Assembly: GCA_900316855.1 (NCBI GenBank) | Contig: ONEK01000007.1 | Coordinates: 62,001-126,000, forward strand | DNA length: 64,000 bases | Direction of reading: 5' to 3' | From: an uncultured Lachnospiraceae bacterium | GTDB taxonomy: Bacteria > Bacillota > Clostridia > Lachnospirales > Lachnospiraceae | Shown: positions 8,717 to 15,721 of the stretch, piece after piece | Layout: the number at the start of each line of letters is the position of its first letter | Numbering within the stretch: position 1 is the stretch's first letter | Notes under the pieces: model-generated | What the model was told of the DNA's origin: nothing | Databases searched by the model: none | The model's input: the letters and a program-made list of their open reading frames with translations, nothing else | Made by a program: the position numbers and the translations under genes

Positions 8717-10027
8717 TCAGCCGAGGTCTCCGACGATCTGCCGCATCTGATCGACGGTTTCCTCGTAGGAGAAGCTCTCCTTCACGCCCTGCATCAGGAA
8801 CCGGTTGATAGCCGGATACTTGTCGACGGCGATGTCGAGGTCGCGGTTCGTGCCCTTCTTGTAGGCGCCAATGGAAATCAGGTCGGCGTTCTTCTGGTAC
8901 AGACCCAGGATGTTGCGCATGCGGGATGCGTATTTCCTGTGGCTTTCGTCCACGAGCTCCACCATGAGTCGGGAGATCGAGGCGCCGATGTCGATCGCGG
9001 GGTAGTGGTTCTCCGCCGCGAGCTGTCTCGACAGGACGATATGGCCGTCCAGAATACCGCGGACCGTGTCGGCGATGGGCTCGTTCGTGTCATCGCCCTC
9101 GACGAGGACCGTGTACACACCGGTGATGGAGCCCTTTTTGAACTTTCCCGACCGCTCGAGGAGCTTCGGGAACTCCGCGTAGATCGAAGGGGTGTAGCCT
9201 CTTGCGATCGGGGGCTCTCCGATGGCGAGTCCGATCTCGCGCTGCGCCATGGCGAATCGTGTGAGGGAGTCCATCATGAGGAGGACGTCCTTGCCCTGGT
9301 CGCGGAAGTACTCCGCGATCGTCGTCGCGACAAGCGGGCATTTCTGCCGCAGCATGGCGGGCGTATCCGACGTCGCGACGACGAGGACGGTGCGCTTCAT
9401 GCCTTCCTCGCCGAGGTCCTTCTGGACAAATTCCAGGACCTCCCTGCCTCGCTCTCCCACGAGGGCGATGACGTTGATGTCCGTCTTCACGTTCTTCGCG
9501 ATCATACCCATCAGTGTGGATTTGCCGACGCCGGAGCCCGCGAAGATTCCGATACGCTGTCCCTTGCCGATGGTGTTCAGCCCGTCGATTGCCTTGATGC
9601 CGAAGTCCAGCTTCTCACGGATGGGAGGTCTGGACAGGGGGTTCGAATAGCCTGCCCCCACGGTGTAATACTGATTCGTCTCAAACGGTTCGCCGCCGTC
9701 CAGAGGGTTCCCAAGCGCGTCGATGACGCGCCCTTTCAGGAAATCCCCGACGGGGACCCTTAAGCGGTGTCCCGTATTCCTTACAAACGATCCCGAGGTG
9801 ATGCCGCTCGTTGCCTCGTATGTCATCAGCTGGATGTGATCCCCGCGGAAGCCTACAACCTCCGCAGGCACCTCGCGCCCCAGCTCCTTGTTGGAAATCA
9901 TGCAGATATCGCCGATGCTCGAGCTCCCGCCCGATGCCTCAATGGCCATGCCGACGATGTTCTCGATGCGTCCGACATGCTCCGCGCATTCCGCTTTCTC
10001 GATGACTGACAGCAGGTTCCGGTACAT
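8717..10027 (-). CDS. fliI: flagellar type III export ATPase FliI
   Basis: A 436-aa F1-beta-like ATPase. The Walker A motif is at about 164-171 (GSGVGKST) and Walker B at about 245 (DVLLMMDSLTRFAMAQRE). The T3S ATPase signature follows (PIARGYTPSIYAEFPKLLER). The hexamer energises export and unfolds substrates, regulated by FliH and FliJ. The start at 10027 lies 10 bp after the fliH stop. Length and motifs are complete. Confidence 0.96.
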   Translation of the reverse strand: MYRNLLSVIEKAECAEHVGRIENIVGMAIEASGGSSSIGDICMISNKELGREVPAEVVGFRGDHIQLMTYEATSGITSGSFVRNTGHRLRVPVGDFLKGRVIDALGNPLDGGEPFETNQYYTVGAGYSNPLSRPPIREKLDFGIKAIDGLNTIGKGQRIGIFAGSGVGKSTLMGMIAKNVKTDINVIALVGERGREVLEFVQKDLGEEGMKRTVLVVATSDTPAMLRQKCPLVATTIAEYFRDQGKDVLLMMDSLTRFAMAQREIGLAIGEPPIARGYTPSIYAEFPKLLERSGKFKKGSITGVYTVLVEGDDTNEPIADTVRGILDGHIVLSRQLAAENHYPAIDIGASISRLMVELVDESHRKYASRMRNILGLYQKNADLISIGAYKKGTNRDLDIAVDKYPAINRFLMQGVKESFSYEETVDQMRQIVGDLG

Positions 10028-10036
10028 GGTGCGTTC

Positions 10037-10894
10037 TCAGGCTTCCTCCAGCTCCATATCAAGCGGCGCTCCGTCCAGCTTGTCCTTCAGGTTCGCGATC
10101 TGGGTATCGACCCCGATATCCACGATTTCCTCCGGTGTCTCGATGATGCACGATCCCGGCGGGTTGTTCTCCATGATGACGAATTTCACGTTATCGGAAA
10201 CCCTCGAAAGGGCATCCGCGACATCGGCGTCGGCTTTGACCATCATGTCGTAATCCTGCTTGTCGATGTAGATTTTCATCCACGCGGTCTTTTTCTTCTT
10301 CTCGACCTCATTGAGGATCATCCTGCCGATGACCTCGCCGGACGAGGACAGGCTCACATGAATGACCTTTTCGGCAACGGCAATGGCGACGTCCCGCAGC
10401 TCGTCCAGATACCGGCGGACCGCTTCCTCCTTGATGGCGGAGATTTCATCGAGTGCCTGTGCCGTGTCCTCGTGGAATTTCTTCGCCGCGGCCTCGGACT
10501 GCGCACGGACTTCACTCCGCGCTTCCTCTTCGCCCTTTTCTCTTCCTTCGGAGAGGCCCTGCCGGAACCCGTCCTCGAACGCCTGCCGGCGGATCTCCTC
10601 CGCCTTCTGATTCGCTTCCTCCAGGATTTCCTCCGCGCGCTTCTCCGCTTCCTCGATCAGCTTGTCCTGAACGGTCGGCTCCGCGGGCTTTGGCTCCTCC
10701 CTGACTTCAGGTTCCGTATTTTCCTGCGGTTTGCCCTCTTCCGTCTCCTGCTTCGGTGTCTCGAAGTTCAGCAGCTCGAAGCTGTCATCGTCGTCGGCCT
10801 CGTTTTCATCCGCAAGATCCGGAAGGTTTCCGAAAAAGCCTCTGACCCTGACGCCTTCGTCCGGATGGATTACCTTACTAGACGAGAATGTCAT
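10037..10894 (-). CDS. fliH: flagellar assembly protein FliH
   Basis: A 285-aa protein. Residues 20-90 are acidic and Pro/Glu-rich. A long Glu/Lys/Ala coiled coil at about 80-150 contains GxxxG-like spacing (FEDGFRQGLSEGREKGEEEA). The C-terminal domain resembles the F-type delta subunit (VAEKVIHVSLSSSGEVIGRM; ENNPPGSCIIETPEEIVDIG). It inhibits and positions FliI at the export gate. It overlaps the end of fliG by 17 bp, implying coupled translation. Confidence 0.9.
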   Translation of the reverse strand: MTFSSSKVIHPDEGVRVRGFFGNLPDLADENEADDDDSFELLNFETPKQETEEGKPQENTEPEVREEPKPAEPTVQDKLIEEAEKRAEEILEEANQKAEEIRRQAFEDGFRQGLSEGREKGEEEARSEVRAQSEAAAKKFHEDTAQALDEISAIKEEAVRRYLDELRDVAIAVAEKVIHVSLSSSGEVIGRMILNEVEKKKKTAWMKIYIDKQDYDMMVKADADVADALSRVSDNVKFVIMENNPPGSCIIETPEEIVDIGVDTQIANLKDKLDGAPLDMELEEA

Positions 10895-11942
10895 CCTCGC
10901 CGCCTCCCTTGTTGATGATCACTTCGCCCTCATCCTCGAGCTTGCGGATCAGGTTGACGATTCTCTGCTGTGCTTCCTCAACATCCTTCAGACGTACATG
11001 GGTTGCGGTCTCCATGTCGCTTCGGACAGATTCGGCCATACGCTTCGACATGTTGTTGAAGAAGATTTCCTTCATGTCGTCGGTAGCGGTCTTCAATGCG
11101 AATACGATATCCTTCGTATCGCAGTCCCTGATGAATCTCTGTACCGAGCGGTCGTCCATCGTGAGGATATCCTCGAATACGAACATCTTGTCCCTGATAT
11201 CCGCGGAAAGGTCGGGATCGACCTCGTCCATCTCGTCGAAGATCTTCTTCTCGGTACTCCGGTCAATATGGTTCATGACATCGGCCGCGTAGTCGACGCC
11301 GCCGATATTCATGTTGTCTTCACTTGTTATGATCGTCGCGAACTTGCGCTTCATCTCGTCCTCGACGATCTTGATGGCCTCGGGCGAAACCCGGTCCATC
11401 TTCGCCATGGCGGAAAGGGTGGGGAGGCGCTTTTCCTCCGGCAGGTTCTCAAGAACCTTCGCGGACACCTCCGGCTCCAGGTACGACATGATCAGGCCGA
11501 TGACCTGCGGCCGCTCCGTCTGCAGGATCGAGATCAGCGCCTTGGGATCGCCCTTGGCGAAGAAGTTGAACGGTCTCGACTGCAGGGTCTTGGAAACCTT
11601 GTCGAGAAGGCTCCTCGCCGTGGATTCGCCGAACGCCTTCTCCAGGACGTTCCTCGCGTAGTCCAGGCCGCCCTCCGTCATCATCTTGTGCGTCAGGCAC
11701 AGCTTGTAGAACTCGTCCAGCGTTCCCTCCACCTGGGAATTGGTGGATTTCGAAACCTTGGCGACCTCAAACGTGAGGTCCTCGATATCCTGCTCATTCA
11801 GGTATTTGTATACCTGGGAGGCGCGGTCTGCGCCGAGTGAGACAATGACGAGCGCCGCCTTCTGGGCGCTGGTCATGTCACCGGACGCGGTCTTGTCCGG
11901 CATATTCAGTTGGCTTCTAGCTCCTCTGGCGCTGTCTGCCAT
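10878..11942 (-). CDS. fliG: flagellar motor switch protein FliG
   Basis: A 354-aa C-ring protein. The N-terminal domain binds FliF (AALVIVSLGADRASQVYKYL). The middle domain has the EHPQ-like segment, here RPQVIGLIMSYLEP. The C-terminal torque domain has the charged helix (SVQRFIRDCDTKDIVFALKT) and the conserved RMAESVRSDMET. Lys, Arg and Asp of this helix contact MotA. The ATG at 11942 overlaps fliF by 26 bp; a downstream ATG just before the conserved region is possible because the first 25 residues are not family-like. Confidence 0.95.
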   Translation of the reverse strand: MADSARGARSQLNMPDKTASGDMTSAQKAALVIVSLGADRASQVYKYLNEQDIEDLTFEVAKVSKSTNSQVEGTLDEFYKLCLTHKMMTEGGLDYARNVLEKAFGESTARSLLDKVSKTLQSRPFNFFAKGDPKALISILQTERPQVIGLIMSYLEPEVSAKVLENLPEEKRLPTLSAMAKMDRVSPEAIKIVEDEMKRKFATIITSEDNMNIGGVDYAADVMNHIDRSTEKKIFDEMDEVDPDLSADIRDKMFVFEDILTMDDRSVQRFIRDCDTKDIVFALKTATDDMKEIFFNNMSKRMAESVRSDMETATHVRLKDVEEAQQRIVNLIRKLEDEGEVIINKGGGEDDILV

Positions 11943-13593
11943 TGCTTACGTCGTCCTCTCTTAACCAGCTCTGGATCAGCTTCGCTGCAACCTGCGGATT
12001 CTCATCGACGAAGCCGCCGATGTTGTCTTTTAGCTTCTGGCCGCGCTGTACGTCAGCATCGGACGCCTGCTCGTCCTGGCTCGGAATGGCTGCCTGTGCT
12101 GCCTCGAGCTCCGCCCGGGCTGCCTTGAGCTTCTCCTCCTCCGCTGCCTGCATGGCCTCGAACTGGGCTTCCATCTCCGCCTGCTTCTTCTTCATGCGGT
12201 TGCGGAAGATCCGCGCCGCGATGAGGAACAGACCCAGCATCGCGACGATGGCGATGATCACAGGGATGATCGGGAAGCGGTCGAGAATGCTCAGCTGCTG
12301 CTCGGGCTCCTCAGGAGCTGCCTCCGCGACGCCAAGGCCCCGGATGATCGTGATCTTGTCCGGCGCGTCATCACGGTTGATGCCGGAAGCGTCCGCCACG
12401 AGGTTGATGAGATCGTTCGTATCCACGGTCGTATCTTCCGTGTTGATCACGACGGCAACGGTCGCGTCCTCGAGGACTCCCGGTGCCACCTGTGTCTGCT
12501 GCTTTAACTCATTATATAACCATTCCCTCGTTGCGGACGAGTTCGAATAGGAATCTATCGTATTTCCCGTTCCGTCATCCGTGGAATAACGGGGTGTCTC
12601 CGCGTCCGCGTCCGTTCCTACGACGTCGCCGCTGTCATTGGCGGTCGTACCGGAGGCTTCGTCGGTCACGGTTTCCGTGTGAAGGAGGCCTTCCTTGTCC
12701 TCCTCGTCGATCTTCTCCGGGACGGTGTACTGGGTCGACTCCTTGATGAGCCGGTCCATATTGAGCGTTCCCTTGACGGAAACAGCGATATTGTCCATGC
12801 CGTACAGCTGGGCAAGGACATGCTTTACATTTCCCGCGATATTGGCTTCCACCTGATTCGTCAGCTGCTGGAGCGTCGCGCCGTCCTCGCCGGTGTCGAC
12901 GCTGCTGCCGTCCGCCGCGGTGTCGGCTCCGACCTCCATCATGGTGTCAGCGTCGAAGACCGAGACGTTCGTGAAGTTCATGCCCTCCACGGAACGGGCG
13001 ATCAGGTTCTTGATGGCTGCCGCGTTCTCGTCGGTGAGCTTCTGGCCGGCCTGCATGGTGACAACAACGGAAGCCGAGGCGTCCTGAACCTTGTTGTCAT
13101 CAAGCGCGTACGTGGACTGTGTTCCCTTCGCGATCGTGACCTTGGCGTCCTTGACGCCGTCGAACAGGCGGATCGTGGATCCCAGGCGATCCTGCAGATC
13201 GTACATGGTGTACTGCTTCTTGTCTGACTCCGTCGTCATCAGCCCGGCATTGTTGATATACATGTCGTAGGTGAAGCCGCTCTTGGGATAGCCCTGGGAC
13301 AGGAGCTCGGCCCTTGTCTGGTCGACCTGCTCGGACGGAACCTGAATGGCACCATTCGCCGCATCATATTTATATTCGACCGCCTGCTCCTGCAGATAAG
13401 ATACGATCTGCTGGGCCTCGTCCTGCGAGAGGCCGGTAAACATCGTGGCATATTCGGTCTTGTTGTTGAGATTCAGCAGAATGACGCCGATGATGACAAA
13501 AGCGGCAGCGCCGATGACGCTTCCGATGAGGATCCGCTTTGCCTGTGGAGATAGTTTGTCCCAGAATTCCTTGATCTTATCCAATGCCTTCAC
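11917..13593 (-). CDS. fliF: flagellar MS-ring protein FliF
   Basis: A 558-aa membrane protein. TM helix 1 is at about 20-43 (ILIGSVIGAAAFVIIGVILL), followed by ring-building motifs (YATMFTGLSQDEAQQIVSYL; EVDQTRAELLSQGYP-like). A disordered Asp/Thr-rich insert lies at about 330-375. TM helix 2 is at about 455-478 (PIIPVIIAIVAMLGLFLIAA). A charged cytoplasmic tail binds FliG. The frame opens at a GTG (13593) with only a very close AAGG; the TTG three codons later is better spaced, so the exact start is uncertain. The gap upstream to fliE, normally a few bases, is 471 bp of hairpin repeats. Confidence 0.94.
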   Translation of the reverse strand: MKALDKIKEFWDKLSPQAKRILIGSVIGAAAFVIIGVILLNLNNKTEYATMFTGLSQDEAQQIVSYLQEQAVEYKYDAANGAIQVPSEQVDQTRAELLSQGYPKSGFTYDMYINNAGLMTTESDKKQYTMYDLQDRLGSTIRLFDGVKDAKVTIAKGTQSTYALDDNKVQDASASVVVTMQAGQKLTDENAAAIKNLIARSVEGMNFTNVSVFDADTMMEVGADTAADGSSVDTGEDGATLQQLTNQVEANIAGNVKHVLAQLYGMDNIAVSVKGTLNMDRLIKESTQYTVPEKIDEEDKEGLLHTETVTDEASGTTANDSGDVVGTDADAETPRYSTDDGTGNTIDSYSNSSATREWLYNELKQQTQVAPGVLEDATVAVVINTEDTTVDTNDLINLVADASGINRDDAPDKITIIRGLGVAEAAPEEPEQQLSILDRFPIIPVIIAIVAMLGLFLIAARIFRNRMKKKQAEMEAQFEAMQAAEEEKLKAARAELEAAQAAIPSQDEQASDADVQRGQKLKDNIGGFVDENPQVAAKLIQSWLREDDVSNGRQRQRS

Positions 13594-13608
13594 CCTTACG
13601 TGTCGGAC

Positions 13609-13680
13609 GGACCCCTTAAGGGGGATGGGAGTGACGCCTCTTACTGCTCACATAAGAGGGATCGTCCCCCTGCGGGGTCC
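13609..13680. repeat. nested hairpin directly upstream of fliF
   Basis: Arms GGACCCC (13609-13615) and GGGGTCC (13674-13680) enclose a second pair GGGGA/TCCCC and a central hairpin CCTCTTA/TAAGAGG. It begins 16 bp before the fliF start codon and would fold next to the ribosome site. It lacks the GAA triloop of the family B hairpins but has the same nested design. Confidence 0.6.
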
Positions 13681-13720
13681 TTTTCTCCGGCATTCCTTAC
13701 TGTATGGCTGTACTGCTATA

Positions 13721-13832
13721 GCTTCATCTCAGAGCGCTGCGCTCGCCCGGGCATCTCCTGCCGCTCCGTCCTGCCGTGTGCAAGCACCCGTCGGACGTCC
13801 CGTCAGGAGCTGCTCGTGCTCTGAGATGAAGC
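13721..13832. repeat. long inverted repeat with inner TGCAAGCA loop (fliE-fliF gap)
   Basis: A 15-bp perfect inverted repeat (GCTTCATCTCAGAGC at 13721-13735, its complement at 13818-13832) encloses a further folded region. This has a TGCAAGCA loop (13779-13786) flanked by complementary G/C, the same loop seen in the third hairpin of the family B elements. It is adjacent to the main family B copy at 13907-14058. Confidence 0.65.
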
Positions 13833-13843
13833 AAATCACACCG

Positions 13844-14058
13844 GATCGCCCGCTGCTTCGCAGCTTCCGCGATCGGGGATCCATGCGCTGTGTATATTTA
13901 ATCACCGGATCGCTTCGCTGCTTCGCAGCTTCCGCGATCCTCGACCCGCACACTCGGAAAACGCGCTCACGCGCTTATTTCCTCGTGTCCGTGTCGTCGC
14001 CGAAAGGCCGCTCCCGCATCCTGGTGCAAGCACCGGCTGCGGGTTCGGCTCTTTCGGC
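13844..14058 (-). repeat. family B composite hairpin element (fliE-fliF gap)
   Basis: Contains an incomplete nested hairpin at 13844-13874 and a complete one at 13907-13940. The complete one has outer arms GGATCGC/GCGATCC and inner arms GCTGC/GCAGC; read on the minus strand it has a GAA triloop and GGAA/GAA internal loop. Next, at 13950-13988, outer arms ACAC/GTGT, a TC/TC internal loop and GGAAA/TTTCC arms enclose a CGCGC stem. Last, at 13999-14058, GCCGAAAG/CTTTCGGC encloses CCCGCA/TGCGGG with loop TGCAAGCA (14025-14032). It ends 7 bp before the fliE stop codon, so it lies inside the operon transcript. Confidence 0.8.
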
Positions 14059-14064
14059 TTGTGA

Positions 14065-14454
14065 TTAAACGCTCATCTTCATGATTTCGTTGTAGGATTC
14101 CATTGCTTTGTTGCGGAGGGCGATCATCATGTCGAGGCTGACCTGGGCCTTCGCTTCAGCGATGGGGAGGGAGTGGGGATCGTCCAGCTGGCCGGTGGCG
14201 AGCTCGTACTGCTTCTGCTCGACGTCGGCCTGGGTGGTCTTTACATTGTCAACCACGCCCTTGACGACGTCAGCAAACATATTGGCGCCCTCGGAAGGCT
14301 GGTTCTGTTCGATTGAGGTATCTGTGGAATTAACCTGCGAGGCCTGAGTGGCCTGCTGGCTCGCAAGAGATGACGGAGCCGAACCTCTTGAGAGGCCGGA
14401 CATCCTGGTGAAATTCCACCCCTGCATGGGAGTGATAAAATTCACTGCGTTCAT
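14065..14454 (-). CDS. fliE: flagellar hook-basal body protein FliE
   Basis: A 129-aa protein whose C-terminal 90 residues match FliE (FADVVKGVVDNVKTTQADVE; PIAEAKAQVSLDMMIALRNK; AMESYNEIMKMSV). The N-terminal 40 residues are variable, Ser/Gln-rich. FliE joins the MS ring to the rod. An AGGGGG site lies 8 nt before the ATG. It is the first gene of the operon here; the usual upstream neighbours flgB and flgC are absent and the gene faces a divergent regulator across a 333-bp gap. Confidence 0.92.
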   Translation of the reverse strand: MNAVNFITPMQGWNFTRMSGLSRGSAPSSLASQQATQASQVNSTDTSIEQNQPSEGANMFADVVKGVVDNVKTTQADVEQKQYELATGQLDDPHSLPIAEAKAQVSLDMMIALRNKAMESYNEIMKMSV

Positions 14455-14560
14455 GAAAAGTCCCCCTGTAACCTATTCCTTACCTATCATAGGGGCAGTC
14501 ATACCAGTCGCCTGATATGTTCGCTCACACCGCCGATATGATATTCTTACCAACATGCTA

Positions 14561-14591
14561 AATATAAGATATAAAGTCACTACAAAGTCAA
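14561..14591 (-). promoter_or_regulatory. possible promoter for the flagellar operon
   Basis: On the minus strand, TTGACT (14586-14591) lies 18-19 bp from TTATAT/TATATT (14561-14567) in an AT-rich segment, about 105 bp upstream of fliE. The match is moderate and spacing slightly long. It lies in the 333-bp divergent gap (14455-14787), whose other contents are the MerR promoter and a lone GCCGATAT. Confidence 0.35.
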
Positions 14592-14720
14592 ACATCTTTT
14601 TTTGCCCTGAAAGCCTTGTTTTTTCGGTGTTTTTGCACATTTCGGCCGCCGGATTTTTTATCACATTATCTGTTCCGGTCAAAAAATAATTTCCGGTTTT
14701 GATTGATTTTACGCGGTGAA

Positions 14721-14749
14721 TTGACACATTCCCTCTTTGGAGGTATAAA
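14721..14749 (+). promoter_or_regulatory. sigma-A promoter of the MerR-family gene, with internal dyad
   Basis: A perfect -35 TTGACA (14721-14726), a 17-bp spacer and -10 TATAAA (14744-14749). The spacer contains the dyad CCTC-TTTG-GAGG. MerR-family proteins bind dyads in the spacer of their target promoters, so autoregulation is plausible. The spacer is 17 bp rather than the 19 bp of classical activated MerR promoters, so repression or neutral control is more likely than activation (inference). Confidence 0.75.
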
Positions 14750-14787
14750 CCTTGTAGTAACTGCAGACTTTTGGGAGGCAAATTGAG

Positions 14788-15648
14788 ATGAATTACAAGA
14801 TCGGACAGGTGTCAAAATTCCTGCAGATGCCCTCGGAAACCATACGTTTCTACGAAAAGGAGCATGTCATCGAGCCGGACCGCATACCCGGAAGTAAGTA
14901 CAGAACTTATTCCGCGGAAGATATCCTCGATCTCGTGACCTGCATGAAGTACCGGAGCATGGATTTTCCGCTGAAGGACTCGATTTCCATGATGCAGCAG
15001 GAGGCGCCCGAAAGGCTCGGCCGGCGGATGATGGACAAGTACGAGGAAAAGTGCGGTCAGATCGATTACCAGCGCCTGCTCGCGGATTATGCGCGTGAAA
15101 AAGGGGACCGGATACTCTCCGCTCCCTACAACAAAGGCAATCTATGGGTACATCATGATGAGGAATTCTATACCATCAAAGATACGGAACTGCCCGAGCT
15201 TTCGGATGTTTCCAACAGCAAAAAGGAAACATCAATAGACAGAAGCGAAGCTTCTGCCGGGAAAAATACAACGCTGCAGTCCTGGATCCAGGCGGCTCCC
15301 TTCAGCGAGCTGTGCCTGTTTCCGCAGGATGAACAATCCCGCTTCGGTTTCCTGATGGAAAAGCGCTGCTTCGATTACCTTCACATGGCGAAAAATGATC
15401 CGGTATCGGTTCATCCTGCAGGCCTGTACCTGCATACGGTTGTGGAATCAAGTGATCCGGCATCCGTATCGCACGACCTGCTGCAGCCCGCTTTGTTCTT
15501 TGTTGGTAAGAACGGATTTCAGGTTACCGGGGAGCCTGTCGCGGAAGTGTTGGTAAGAATTCACGGCAGGGATTCTGGTCTGCAGCTTCTGGAGGTCCGG
15601 ATTCCGATCCAGGGGGGAGTCGGAATGCCATCCGAAACGAAGCCTTGA
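14788..15648 (+). CDS. MerR-family transcriptional regulator with unknown C-terminal sensor domain
   Basis: A 286-aa protein. Residues 1-70 form the MerR winged helix-turn-helix (YKIGQVSKFLQMPSETIRFY, then a wing with SKYRTYSAEDI). A coiled region (about 80-115) is followed by a 160-residue C-terminal part of unrecognised fold with few cysteines, so it is not the metal-binding MerR type. It has a consensus promoter, a GGGAGG ribosome site 9 nt before the ATG, and its own short leader. It is divergent from the flagellar operon and convergent with the GGDEF-EAL gene, suggesting but not proving a motility link. The ligand is unknown. Confidence 0.85.
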   Translation: MNYKIGQVSKFLQMPSETIRFYEKEHVIEPDRIPGSKYRTYSAEDILDLVTCMKYRSMDFPLKDSISMMQQEAPERLGRRMMDKYEEKCGQIDYQRLLADYAREKGDRILSAPYNKGNLWVHHDEEFYTIKDTELPELSDVSNSKKETSIDRSEASAGKNTTLQSWIQAAPFSELCLFPQDEQSRFGFLMEKRCFDYLHMAKNDPVSVHPAGLYLHTVVESSDPASVSHDLLQPALFFVGKNGFQVTGEPVAEVLVRIHGRDSGLQLLEVRIPIQGGVGMPSETKP

Positions 15649-15721
15649 TTCACTTGTCACTATATTTATCGGACGTGTTTCGGGGAATATAAGGGTGGAT
15701 TTGAAATTTTTTTAAAAAATT

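Noticed and set aside
14532..14539. GCCGATAT, a perfect sigma-D (sigma-28) -10 on the plus strand
   Set aside because: No TAAA at the expected distance upstream, and it points to the MerR gene, which already has a consensus sigma-A promoter; probably chance.
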